DNA of 8,087 nucleotides from Candidatus Nitrosopumilus sp. (GCA_013203245.1 JABMOR010000074.1:1-8087), one strand, 5' to 3'. Positions 1-6,845 are shown, counted from the stretch's first letter. Numbers and translations are program-made. The notes: generated by a model from the sequence alone, not told the origin.

Positions 1-7
1 AAAAATA

Positions 8-805
8 ATGATTATTGATTGCCATGTTCATGTGAACCAATATGAACTGACCAAAAATGTCCCATTATTAGAAGATCGATTAGAAATGCTACAAACTGAA
101 ATGACTGCTAACAATGTTGATTATGCCATAATTTTATCTTCTTACAAAGTAAATTCTGAAAGACCTTCAACTGAACAAATTATTGACGGAATTAAAAAAT
201 ATGATAATCTGGGTGTTGCGGCTGGATTTACCATAGATAATCACACTGATGAAGATCTTAGAAATTATAGACAATTGATCAAAGACGGTAAAATTAAAGC
301 CATGAAAATTTACTCTGGCTATGAACACTATTACCCTTACGATGAAAAATACCAAAAAGTCTATGATACTTGTATTGAATTTGGTATTCCTGCAATGTTT
401 CACACTGGAGATACATATTCTGAGAAAGGAAAACTACGATTTGCTAGACCACTAAATCTTGATGAGGTGGCAGTTGATAATCCAGAATTAAAAATTGTAA
501 TGTGTCATTTGGGAAACCCTTGGATTCAAGATGCTCAAGAAGTAATTTATAAAAACAAAAATGTTTACGCCGATGTATCTGGACTTGTTATTGGATCTTT
601 TGATCACTTTTTTGAAAAGATGATGAAAGATAAAGTTGCAGAATTGATAAATTATGCTGGAGAACCAAAATATCTTTTGTATGGTACTGATTGGCCAATT
701 AGCAGCATGGATTCATATCTTAATTTTGTATCTAAACTCACGATTAAAAAAGAGTTTAGAGATAGTTTGATGTACAAAAATGCAAAAGAATTATTTAAAA
801 TCTGA
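8..805 (+). CDS. Amidohydrolase-2 family metal-dependent hydrolase
   Basis: This 265-residue cytoplasmic protein belongs to the amidohydrolase superfamily (Amidohydro_2-like TIM barrel). What I see: an N-terminal metal-binding D-x-H-x-H motif (D4, H6, H8) on the first beta strand, a FHTGD segment with H132, MCHLGNPW with H167, and a YGTDWP segment with D228. These match the metal-ligand order known for the family. Its length fits the compact members of the family. ATG at 8 is chosen because the metal motif normally lies at the extreme N terminus; only seven bases precede it, so an upstream start or promoter cannot be checked. There is no signal peptide or membrane segment. Family members hydrolyse or decarboxylate diverse small substrates, so the substrate cannot be named from sequence. 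It converges on the ureohydrolase unit and shows no operon link to it. Confidence 0.9.
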   Translation: MIIDCHVHVNQYELTKNVPLLEDRLEMLQTEMTANNVDYAIILSSYKVNSERPSTEQIIDGIKKYDNLGVAAGFTIDNHTDEDLRNYRQLIKDGKIKAMKIYSGYEHYYPYDEKYQKVYDTCIEFGIPAMFHTGDTYSEKGKLRFARPLNLDEVAVDNPELKIVMCHLGNPWIQDAQEVIYKNKNVYADVSGLVIGSFDHFFEKMMKDKVAELINYAGEPKYLLYGTDWPISSMDSYLNFVSKLTIKKEFRDSLMYKNAKELFKI

Positions 806-835
806 TTCTGTACATAACTGCGTCAATTTTCATTC

Positions 836-867
836 TCGATTAGGTGGATGAATCCACGTAGAGTCGA
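836..867. other. Hairpin in the convergent gap between two genes
   Basis: This lies between the amidohydrolase stop (805) and the ureohydrolase stop (929). An inner perfect stem GTGGA (844-848)/TCCAC (853-857) closes a TGAA loop. It is enclosed by an outer stem TCGATT (836-841)/AGTCGA (862-867) with one G-U pair on the plus strand. No T-run directly follows on either strand, so it is not a classical intrinsic terminator. It may be a 3'-UTR structure or part of a small RNA. Confidence 0.35.
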
Positions 868-903
868 AACCAAAATCACAGCATTTACAACGATGGAAAT
901 CAG

Positions 904-915
904 TCTATTTTTTTG
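904..915 (+). terminator. Possible T-tract terminator for the amidohydrolase gene
   Basis: A run of seven T (908-914) on the plus strand lies about 100 bp downstream of the amidohydrolase stop and just before the end of the opposing ureohydrolase gene. Archaeal RNA polymerase commonly terminates at T-rich tracts without a strong hairpin. The assignment rests only on position and T-richness. Confidence 0.3.
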
Positions 916-928
916 AGATTAACAATAC

Positions 929-1816
929 TTAAAATTTTAATGTTTTTTCAAAAAAAGGAGTTTTTTCTTTAACCTTCACGGATGATAACAGTTCTGAAAT
1001 CATTCTTGATGCTAAATGTGACGTGTTGTCTTGAATATCAAATGCAGGACAAACTTCCATAATGTCCATTCCCAATATTCCGCCGCATGTAATATTTTTT
1101 AAAAGTATGGATGCTGTGATTGGATTTAATCCCATAGGTACGGGAACAGAAACACCTGGTGCAAAAGAAGGATCTATGCAGTCCATATCAAATGATACGT
1201 AGATGTTTCTTCCTATTTTTGAAAGTATGTCGCCAATTACTTGTTTAAATCCATGATATTGGATATCTTCTGGTGAAAAGACAGATATTCCATATTTTTT
1301 TATGTTTTCAATTTCTTCCAACTCTGGACTGCGAATCCCAATCATGACACTTGATTTTGGATTTATGTATGGAAGACAGTCATACACCACAGAACCATGG
1401 AAATCCCTAGTAGATGAAAGAAAATCTGGATGAGCGTCAAAATATACAAGAGAAATAGGCCCACGTTTCTTTCCCAACTCTTTGATAATTTCTGTAGTCA
1501 AAGAATGATCCCCGCCCATAGTTATTGGAATTTTCCCTTCGTTGAATATTCGTTCATAGACAAATGGAATATTTTCTCTTGAAATGTTTCCCAAATCAAA
1601 AATCTTTGATTGTGGTTTTCCTGAATTTGTATATGCTAAGGATTCCCTATTGTTTTCGATGTACACGTCTCGTTCCTTGGAAATTTTTCTTATTCTGTCA
1701 GGTGCATTTGAAGTTCCTTTACGTATGGCATGTGAATGGGATTCATCCTCAAGCCCGACAATCACATACTCTGATTCTCGGTACGATTTGCAATTTGACC
1801 AACATAATGTTTCCAT
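929..1816 (-). CDS. Agmatinase/arginase-family ureohydrolase
   Basis: A 295-residue cytosolic member of the ureohydrolase fold (SpeB, arginase and formimidoylglutamase relatives), which cleaves guanidino-type bonds with a binuclear Mn centre. All metal ligands are visible: GGDHS (H104), DAHPD (D127, H129, D131) and SFDMDCIDP (D210, D212). H140-G and the MDIMEV glutamate E254 also sit where the family has catalytic residues. The N-terminal loop after the first strand (residues 21-40) differs from the usual agmatinase GVPFD...YRPG pattern, so the substrate may not be agmatine. If it is agmatinase, it would supply putrescine and urea for polyamine or nitrogen metabolism. Its ATG overlaps the stop codon of the upstream small cysteine-rich gene (TAATG), which implies co-transcription and translational coupling. 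Length is normal for the family. Confidence 0.9.
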   Translation of the reverse strand: METLCWSNCKSYRESEYVIVGLEDESHSHAIRKGTSNAPDRIRKISKERDVYIENNRESLAYTNSGKPQSKIFDLGNISRENIPFVYERIFNEGKIPITMGGDHSLTTEIIKELGKKRGPISLVYFDAHPDFLSSTRDFHGSVVYDCLPYINPKSSVMIGIRSPELEEIENIKKYGISVFSPEDIQYHGFKQVIGDILSKIGRNIYVSFDMDCIDPSFAPGVSVPVPMGLNPITASILLKNITCGGILGMDIMEVCPAFDIQDNTSHLASRMISELLSSVKVKEKTPFFEKTLKF

Positions 1817-1983
1817 TAATTGCTCACCACAGGCATATTTTGCATAGTGCAGTTGAAATGAAATTTGATAGGTGTGACCATTTTACATTTTGCACATATG
1901 TATTGGATTGTTGTTAGACAGTATTGACATTTGGACTCTGGCTTAATTCCATAACCACAATTACGACAAGATTCATCAGGCAT
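1816..1983 (-). CDS. Small three-CxxC zinc-ribbon protein coupled to the ureohydrolase
   Basis: I read a 55-residue protein starting at ATG 1983 and ending in TAA at 1818-1816; the final A is the first base of the ureohydrolase ATG. It has three CxxC pairs, CRNC (C6, C9), CQYC (C19, C22) and CAKC (C30, C33), plus a further C45. That is seven cysteines in 55 residues, and the first two pairs resemble a compact zinc ribbon. There is no transmembrane segment. The one-base overlap with the next gene and the preserved cysteine spacing support it being translated. Zinc ribbons of this size are common in archaea as nucleic-acid- or protein-binding modules, but no specific function is recognised. A regulatory or metal-handling role linked to the ureohydrolase is inference only. 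Confidence 0.75.
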   Translation of the reverse strand: MPDESCRNCGYGIKPESKCQYCLTTIQYICAKCKMVTPIKFHFNCTMQNMPVVSN

Positions 1984-1997
1984 TTTTTACACAATTA

Positions 1998-2022
1998 ATT
2001 TTAAAAATACTGATTTTAATCA
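1998..2022 (-). promoter_or_regulatory. Probable promoter of the zinc-ribbon/ureohydrolase unit
   Basis: Read on the minus strand, two A+T-rich TATA-like boxes (centres near 2016 and 2003) lie 33 and 20 nt upstream of ATG 1983, with no Shine-Dalgarno-like sequence before the start. Either would give a very short leader. Which one is used cannot be decided from sequence. Confidence 0.35.
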
Positions 2023-2087
2023 CTAGAAAATTGAGAATGTTGAATGTGGACTCAATCAGTTGATTTAATTCAGAATTAGATCAACTT

Positions 2088-2168
2088 ATGATTGGACTTG
2101 AAATTCATGCCTGTCTGTGTTCATTTCTATCTCTAAACAAACAACTTTGTATCTTTTTGGCAGTGTAA
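2088..2168 (+). other. 26-codon open frame resembling the GatB N terminus, possible remnant
   Basis: Inside the divergent intergenic region a short frame begins MIGLEIHACLCSF and stops after 26 residues. The I-G-L-E-I/V-H sequence is the well-known start of the GatB/GatE subunits of tRNA-dependent amidotransferases, which continue for over 400 residues. Nothing after about residue 8 aligns convincingly. It could be a relic of a duplicated gene start, a short peptide, or chance. I do not call it a gene. Confidence 0.2.
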
Positions 2169-2225
2169 AATTAGTTTAATATTTGTGATTATCAAAGATG
2201 AAGTTAAATCTCAGATTGAATTGAA

Positions 2226-2657
2226 ATGCATGTGCAGAAATTAGAATATGTTTTAATGATTGGAGTTGCACTAAGTGGAAAAACCACTTACATCAAGGCA
2301 AATTTTGATCATGAACGTGTGGCTCTATCTTTTTTTGATAATAATAGAAAAAAAGAACTTGCACACATTGAAGACTGTCTGAAAGTAGGAAAAAGTGTGG
2401 TAATTGATGACACCAATCTAACTATTGCCATACGAAAACAACACATAGATCTTGCAAAGAAATACAACGCCAAAGTGAGGGGCGTTTTGATGAATACCTC
2501 AAGGGGGTTACTTGAAAAAAGACAAAAAAGTAGACGTGACCCATTCCCACTGGCAGTAATTTACAAACAAATCAAACAACTAGAAACACCCGTAAGTGAG
2601 GAAGGGTTTGATGAATTAATTGTAAAAAAAGACTATGAATCACCTAAAGACACATAG
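2226..2657 (+). CDS. Polynucleotide-kinase-like P-loop kinase
   Basis: A 143-residue soluble P-loop NTPase of the AAA_33/PNK kinase type. Visible motifs in order: Walker A GVALSGKTT (G13-T21), an aspartate in SFFDNNR (D38) where PNK enzymes have the catalytic base, the VVIDDTN strand (D61, D62, N64) matching the VAIDNTN block of eukaryotic PNKP, arginines around R99-R104 in the lid region, and a C-terminal VIYKQIKQLETPVSEEGF block that closely parallels the YRKQFEAPTLAEGF end of PNKP. Known family members transfer the gamma phosphate of ATP to 5'-hydroxyl DNA or RNA ends. The protein is the kinase domain alone, with no phosphatase or ligase fused or adjacent. ATG 2226 starts just before the first beta strand; M11 would truncate that strand. 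A TATA-like TTTAATATT near 2175-2184 lies about 45 nt upstream. Small-molecule kinase activity is the alternative. Confidence 0.8.
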   Translation: MHVQKLEYVLMIGVALSGKTTYIKANFDHERVALSFFDNNRKKELAHIEDCLKVGKSVVIDDTNLTIAIRKQHIDLAKKYNAKVRGVLMNTSRGLLEKRQKSRRDPFPLAVIYKQIKQLETPVSEEGFDELIVKKDYESPKDT

Positions 2658-2700
2658 TGAATTTTGAAATCAAAAAATTGGAATAATATTTTTCTCAAAT

Positions 2701-2740
2701 ACTGTCTGTGAGTTTTAGGAAATACTAAAAAGTGGACAGT
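2701..2740. promoter_or_regulatory. Inverted repeat ACTGTC/GACAGT spanning the CBS gene promoter
   Basis: ACTGTC (2701-2706) and its exact complement GACAGT (2735-2740) flank a TATA-like AATACTAAAA (2721-2730), whose centre lies about 27 nt before ATG 2753. The arrangement could be an operator overlapping a leaderless promoter. Six-base arms 28 bp apart are weak evidence. Confidence 0.3.
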
Positions 2741-2752
2741 CTAACATGCTTT

Positions 2753-3193
2753 ATGCCAAATTTAGAAAAATCAAAAATTGCAATAAGCAATTTTATGACT
2801 TTGAACATAAAATCAGTTCAATCTGATACTAGCGTGAAAGATGCATCTAAAATAATGTATGAAAACCACGTGCCCTCACTATTAGTTGAAGAAGATGGTA
2901 AAATAATTGGAATTGTGACTTATACTGATATTGCACTTTCCCTTGCAATTTATGCAAATGATCCTACCTCTCAAATTAGAGCAATAATGTCTACACCTGT
3001 AATTTCTGTAACATCTGATTCTTCAATTTTAAATGCAGTTGAACTGATGTTAGAAAAAAAAATTCACAAACTCCCTGTTATAGATGATGGAGATGTGCAA
3101 GGAATAATCTCTGCGACTGATCTGATGTCACTACTATCAGTACTAAATGAAGAACAATTCTATGACGTATTCAGTATCCACTTATCAAAATAA
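2753..3193 (+). CDS. Tandem CBS-domain protein
   Basis: A 146-residue cytosolic protein made almost entirely of two CBS domains (residues about 12-67 and 76-130). Each shows the typical pattern of a T/S-V-K/S-V-x-S/D entry, an amphipathic helix, a V-P-S/K-L-L/P-V strand and a G-I-V/I-S/T-x-T-D-L/I end (GIVTYTDI and GIISATDL). CBS pairs bind adenine nucleotides or act as ionic sensors. ATG 2753 is preferred over the in-frame GTG 2732 because a TATA-like element sits about 27 nt before 2753, the usual spacing for a leaderless archaeal mRNA. It is followed after 75 bp by an antiporter that carries its own CBS pair, so a role in sensing energy or ionic state for transport is plausible but inferred. 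No catalytic domain is attached. Confidence 0.85.
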   Translation: MPNLEKSKIAISNFMTLNIKSVQSDTSVKDASKIMYENHVPSLLVEEDGKIIGIVTYTDIALSLAIYANDPTSQIRAIMSTPVISVTSDSSILNAVELMLEKKIHKLPVIDDGDVQGIISATDLMSLLSVLNEEQFYDVFSIHLSK

Positions 3194-3268
3194 AAATAAC
3201 GTGATCCTTTGATGACTAAATCTTCATTAAACAATAATTCTAATATGGATAAATAAAATTAATCGACT

Positions 3269-4873
3269 ATGTCCTTTGAAGCAATTCTATTCATAGCAGT
3301 ACTTGTAATTGCATCAAAGCTCGGGGGTGAACTGCTTCATCGAATTGGCCAGCCTACAATTCTTGGAAATGTTATTGCAGGGATAATTGTAGGTCCTGCG
3401 GTTTTAGCTATAGTTCAACCCATTGAAGCTATAGAACTTTTTGTATCCATTGGTGTTTTCTTTTTGTTTTTCTTAATTGGTCTTGAAGAAATCGATATTG
3501 CTGGACTATTCAAGGTGATGAAGGGTAAAATATTTGCAGGATCTGCAGTTGCATTTTTAATTCCATTTTTGGTTGCAGGAATTTTTGGATTGGCAATTGA
3601 TATGGATTTCATTCAATCCTTTGCTATTGCAAGTGTAATTGCAGCATCAAGTTTAGGTGTGACAGCTAAAGTGCTAAGTGATCTTGGAAAACTAAAATCT
3701 ACCATCGGCCTTGAAATTTTTACAGTAACTGCAATTGTAGAGTTTATTGCAATTATTTTTGTCAGTGTGTTTATTCAACTGGATACAAGTTCAAATGCTC
3801 CAGAAATTTCTGAAATGCTCTGGCTGTTTGCAAAAATGATAATTTTCTTTGGTGTTGCAGCACTTTTTTCAGTATATGGATTACCACAATTTTTCAGATT
3901 GATCAAAAACCATCTACGTGTCAAAGAAGCATACTTTGCTATAGTTATTGGCATGATTCTACTTGTTGCATATTTTGCTGAAATTAGTGGTGTTCATGGT
4001 GCCATAGGTGCACTTCTTTTAGGAATTGCAGTTTCCAGAATGACTAGAGATGAGTATCATGAAATTTCCAAAAACATTAACGTGATTGGATATGGCATTT
4101 TCATTCCTATTTTCTTTGCTGGAATAGGATTGCATTTTAGCATAGCATTTTTGGAACTAGATTGGTGGATAATTGCAGTTTTCATTGCAATAATGACTGG
4201 TGTGAAATTCTTGAGTTCGTATATTGCCGTACGTATAGCCAAAATGAGACCTGCAAGTACTGTTGCATATGGTGTAATGTCTAAAGGTGCAGTTGATTTG
4301 GCGTTGATGCTATCTTTACTTCAGGCCGATATTATGGATAACAAATTGTTTTCACTTTTGGTTCTTGGCACTCTTATCACTATGATAATTTCGAGTGTGG
4401 AACTTCAACGAAAACTAAAGAAGATAACTCCATTTAAGGTTGGAACTGCTGAACTGGGTCTTGTTCCAATTTATTTTAGAAGAGTAGTATCTGATACTCC
4501 TGCTATAGCTGTAGTAAATACAGCATTTTCAAAAACAACACCTGATGTCACAATCGAGGAATTCTCTAAAACTAATGATACAAAAAAACCATTCCTTGTT
4601 TTTGATAAAGAGGATAATCTGGTAGGAATTGTATCAAAAAAAGAGATAGACAAGTCTCATAAAAAAACACGAGATATAACTACAATTGGGGATGTGATGT
4701 ATACAAAATTTCATACTACATTGCCTGATGACTATCTATTCACTGTAATTCAAAAAATGAACTCTCATCCATTTGACATGATTCCTATTGTTGATCCTAA
4801 TGATCTTGATAAGGTAATTGGAATTGTTACATCTGAAACAATCATGAATTTACTTGAACCAAAGAAACCGTAA
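3269..4873 (+). CDS. CPA2-type cation:proton antiporter with C-terminal CBS pair
   Basis: A 534-residue inner-membrane exchanger. Residues 1 to about 380 form 12-13 hydrophobic segments of the Na+/H+ exchanger fold (PRK/NapA/KefB side), including the ASSLGVTAKVLSDLG motif (126-140) that in NapA-like proteins precedes the ion-binding helix. The soluble tail (about 400-534) holds two CBS-like repeats, ending in GIVSKKEI and GIVTSETI. Oddly, the position of the family's Asp-Asp ion-binding pair reads V157-E158, while K313 on the later core helix is kept and the usual R-G-E motif reads KGAVD (339-343). This suggests altered ion stoichiometry or specificity. Family knowledge supports Na+ or K+ exchange for H+; which ion is not determinable. 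ATG 3269 fits the first TM helix. No Shine-Dalgarno sequence is seen; AT-rich boxes at 3237-3258 are probable promoter elements. Confidence 0.9.
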   Translation: MSFEAILFIAVLVIASKLGGELLHRIGQPTILGNVIAGIIVGPAVLAIVQPIEAIELFVSIGVFFLFFLIGLEEIDIAGLFKVMKGKIFAGSAVAFLIPFLVAGIFGLAIDMDFIQSFAIASVIAASSLGVTAKVLSDLGKLKSTIGLEIFTVTAIVEFIAIIFVSVFIQLDTSSNAPEISEMLWLFAKMIIFFGVAALFSVYGLPQFFRLIKNHLRVKEAYFAIVIGMILLVAYFAEISGVHGAIGALLLGIAVSRMTRDEYHEISKNINVIGYGIFIPIFFAGIGLHFSIAFLELDWWIIAVFIAIMTGVKFLSSYIAVRIAKMRPASTVAYGVMSKGAVDLALMLSLLQADIMDNKLFSLLVLGTLITMIISSVELQRKLKKITPFKVGTAELGLVPIYFRRVVSDTPAIAVVNTAFSKTTPDVTIEEFSKTNDTKKPFLVFDKEDNLVGIVSKKEIDKSHKKTRDITTIGDVMYTKFHTTLPDDYLFTVIQKMNSHPFDMIPIVDPNDLDKVIGIVTSETIMNLLEPKKP

Positions 4874-4896
4874 TTTTTCAAATTATCAAAATAAAT

Positions 4897-6231
4897 TTAG
4901 ACTTCTTTTTGTGATTTTTCTTCAGGCAGTTCATCTACTTTCATTCTCTTATCAAAGAATAGGCAAGCAGTAAGATCACCTGTAACATTGACCATTGTTC
5001 TGGTCATGTCTAAAATTCTGTCAACTCCCAAAAGAAGTACGACTGCGACAGGGGGAATTCCTGCCGCAATGAGGATTGTTGAAAGAATTACAATTCCAGT
5101 TCCTGGCGCTGATGGGGCACCGATGGATGCAGCAAGAGCAGTTAATGAAATCAAAAGTATTGTGGTAAACCCTAAATCAATATTGAAAAGTTGAGCAAGA
5201 AAAAATACGGCTATTATCTGGTATAATGCAGTTCCATCCATGTTGATTGTTGCCCCTAAAGGAATGATAAATTGAGACACCTTTGGTTTTACCTTCATCT
5301 TCTCCTCTGCAGTTTTGATGGATAGCGGCATTACGGCTGCAGAACTGGAAGTTGAGAATGCAAGTAGTTGAGCATCTCGCATCATTGCAAATGTAGATGA
5401 CAGAGGTCTCTTTGCAAAAAATTTAATGATTAAGATGTAGATGAATATCATTACAAAAAGACCAAGCACTACAGTTAGCATGTATGCTCCAATCCCTACA
5501 AGTGCAGAAATACCAATTTTTGATGTAATTCCAGCTATCAGACCAAATGCTGCTAATGGTGCCAGACGCATAGCCCATGATACTACCTTCATGGTAATTT
5601 TTTGTATGGATTCTAACAAGTCAAGTATTGGTTGAGAGCTTTGTTTTGGTAATGCAATCATAGCAACTCCTACAATTAACGCAAAAACGATTATGCTTAA
5701 CATCTCTCCAGACATGAATGATACTAATGGATTACTTGGTATCAGACTCACTAAACCTTGTGGGATATCTTGTATGTTGAATTCAGTTCTTTCTATTGGC
5801 TCCATATCTGCAATTCCAAAACTTTCTCTGATCAAAGAACTATCTATAACATTTCCAGGTTCTATGGTTGTTACAAGAAGAATTCCAATCGTTAATGCAA
5901 TTACAGTTGTTATAACAAAATATAATGAAACCCCTAAACCAATTTTTTGAAGATGTTCTAAACTACCAGATGATGTAATGCCTCTGATAATTGATGCGAA
6001 AATTAACGGTATGATTATCATTTGAATAATCTTTAAAAATAGATTGGCGGGAATTGCTAACCAATCCGTAATTACTTCTGCTGTACTTTTTTCAACAATT
6101 CCAACCTCTGGTCCTAAAATTAGGCCTAAAACTAGTCCGCAGAATAGAGCAACAAGAACTTGGGCCCACAATTTTTTCTTTACTAAATATGTAATTTGAG
6201 GAACAGGATACTTGAATGACTTGATTACCAT
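4897..6231 (-). CDS. Sodium:dicarboxylate/glutamate-type symporter (DAACS family)
   Basis: A 444-residue membrane transporter of the SDF/GltPh fold. Visible landmarks: HP1 serine-rich loop STSSSAAVMP (293-302), TM7 NMDGT (330-334), HP2 GAPSAPGTG (371-379) and TM8 with D404, D408, R411, N415 and D419. By homology with GltPh, R411 matches the arginine that binds the substrate side-chain carboxylate, favouring aspartate, glutamate or a C4-dicarboxylate. N330 and D419 match sodium ligands, favouring Na+ over H+ coupling. The extra arginine found in HP1 of GltPh, or in TM8 of animal EAATs, is absent (Ser and Met here). It converges on the antiporter with only 23 bp between stop codons and diverges from the K+ channel. 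ATG 6231 lies about 28 nt from a TATA-like box, consistent with leaderless mRNA. Confidence 0.93.
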   Translation of the reverse strand: MVIKSFKYPVPQITYLVKKKLWAQVLVALFCGLVLGLILGPEVGIVEKSTAEVITDWLAIPANLFLKIIQMIIIPLIFASIIRGITSSGSLEHLQKIGLGVSLYFVITTVIALTIGILLVTTIEPGNVIDSSLIRESFGIADMEPIERTEFNIQDIPQGLVSLIPSNPLVSFMSGEMLSIIVFALIVGVAMIALPKQSSQPILDLLESIQKITMKVVSWAMRLAPLAAFGLIAGITSKIGISALVGIGAYMLTVVLGLFVMIFIYILIIKFFAKRPLSSTFAMMRDAQLLAFSTSSSAAVMPLSIKTAEEKMKVKPKVSQFIIPLGATINMDGTALYQIIAVFFLAQLFNIDLGFTTILLISLTALAASIGAPSAPGTGIVILSTILIAAGIPPVAVVLLLGVDRILDMTRTMVNVTGDLTACLFFDKRMKVDELPEEKSQKEV

Positions 6232-6255
6232 CTGATTTGTATGGTCATTCTTTGA

Positions 6256-6266
6256 TAATAAAAATA
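6256..6266 (-). promoter_or_regulatory. TATA-like box of the symporter gene
   Basis: Minus-strand TATTTTTATTA is centred about 28-30 nt before ATG 6231, the expected archaeal TATA distance for a leaderless or near-leaderless transcript. The same AT-rich patch may also contribute to the divergent channel promoter. Confidence 0.45.
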
Positions 6267-6330
6267 GGCATGTTCTCTGATTTGAAAATCATATTTTGGT
6301 TTTTAGTAGTGTGTTCTTTAATTATTTCTG

Positions 6331-6768
6331 TTGAGGTTTCTAATCATCCTGCTAGCGATCTCTGTATTGGTAATTATTAGCAGCGGTATTGGAATTTATC
6401 TAATTGAATCCCCTCATGAAGATGCACAAATTACAAATCTAATAGATGCATTTTGGTGGGTCTCTGCAACTGTTACTACCGTGGGATATGGGGATGTTGT
6501 TCCTGTTACTGAGATTGGGCGATTAATGGGAATTGCCTTAATGTTTATAGGAATTACCATTATCGGTTCTTTCATCTCTGCATTGGGGGCGATGCTCATT
6601 AGTTCTAGATTAAAAAAACATGAAACAGTAGAATCTTCTACAAAATATATGATTATTAAAAAAATAAACGATATTGAGAATCTAGAGAAAAATGAAGTTG
6701 AATTGTTAATATCTCTGGTCAAGGACTTGCATGACGAAGTAAAAAGTAATCGCAAAAAACACAAATAA
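6331..6768 (+). CDS. Two-TM potassium channel (Ion_trans_2 pore)
   Basis: A 145-residue membrane protein: TM1 (about 3-25), a pore helix (38-49), the K+ selectivity filter TVGYGD (50-55), TM2 (about 64-91) and a charged C-terminal tail (92-145) with a heptad-like stretch (110-137) that could form a coiled coil in the tetramer. The filter is the canonical K+ signature. No RCK/KTN or cyclic-nucleotide domain is present, so gating is unclear. The only standard start in frame that keeps TM1 is TTG 6331; a stop lies at 6319-6321, and the next TTG (6376) would remove most of TM1. A different frame from ATG 6270 also encodes a hydrophobic stretch, so a sequencing error or frameshift extending the N terminus is possible. 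Its setting next to a glutamate-type symporter and an antiporter suits K+ and osmotic balance (inference). Confidence 0.85.
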   Translation: MRFLIILLAISVLVIISSGIGIYLIESPHEDAQITNLIDAFWWVSATVTTVGYGDVVPVTEIGRLMGIALMFIGITIIGSFISALGAMLISSRLKKHETVESSTKYMIIKKINDIENLEKNEVELLISLVKDLHDEVKSNRKKHK

Positions 6769-6777
6769 TACTTTTAG

Positions 6778-6831
6778 TTACCTCGGGTAAGTTACTCAAG
6801 AAAACACTGCTTACTGCTAAATTGTGCACAA
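6778..6831. repeat. Hairpin and palindrome in the convergent gap
   Basis: Between the channel stop (6768) and the zinc-ribbon/SHOCT stop (6846) there is a perfect stem TTACC (6778-6782)/GGTAA (6786-6790) with a TCG loop, overlapping a direct AGTTAC repeat (6776-6781, 6790-6795). A 10-bp palindrome TTGTGCACAA follows at 6822-6831. No T-run follows directly. These may shape transcript 3' ends. Confidence 0.35.
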
Positions 6832-6845
6832 AATGAGTTTAGAAT

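Noticed and set aside
836..930. Possible C/D-box sRNA around the GGATGAA sequence
   Set aside because: GGATGAA deviates from the C-box RUGAUGA, and no correctly placed D box (CUGA) follows.
1564..1917. Long plus-strand open frames antisense to the ureohydrolase start and the three-CxxC gene
   Set aside because: They oppose a gene with complete catalytic motifs, show no recognisable domain, and are explained by coding bias on the other strand.
4988..5950. Several plus-strand open frames within the symporter gene
   Set aside because: Shadows of a clear transporter; low-complexity hydrophobic complements with no start context.
6414..6764. 116-codon minus-strand frame opposite the potassium channel
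   Set aside because: The channel filter TVGYGD is unmistakable on the plus strand; the antisense frame has no domain and odd composition.
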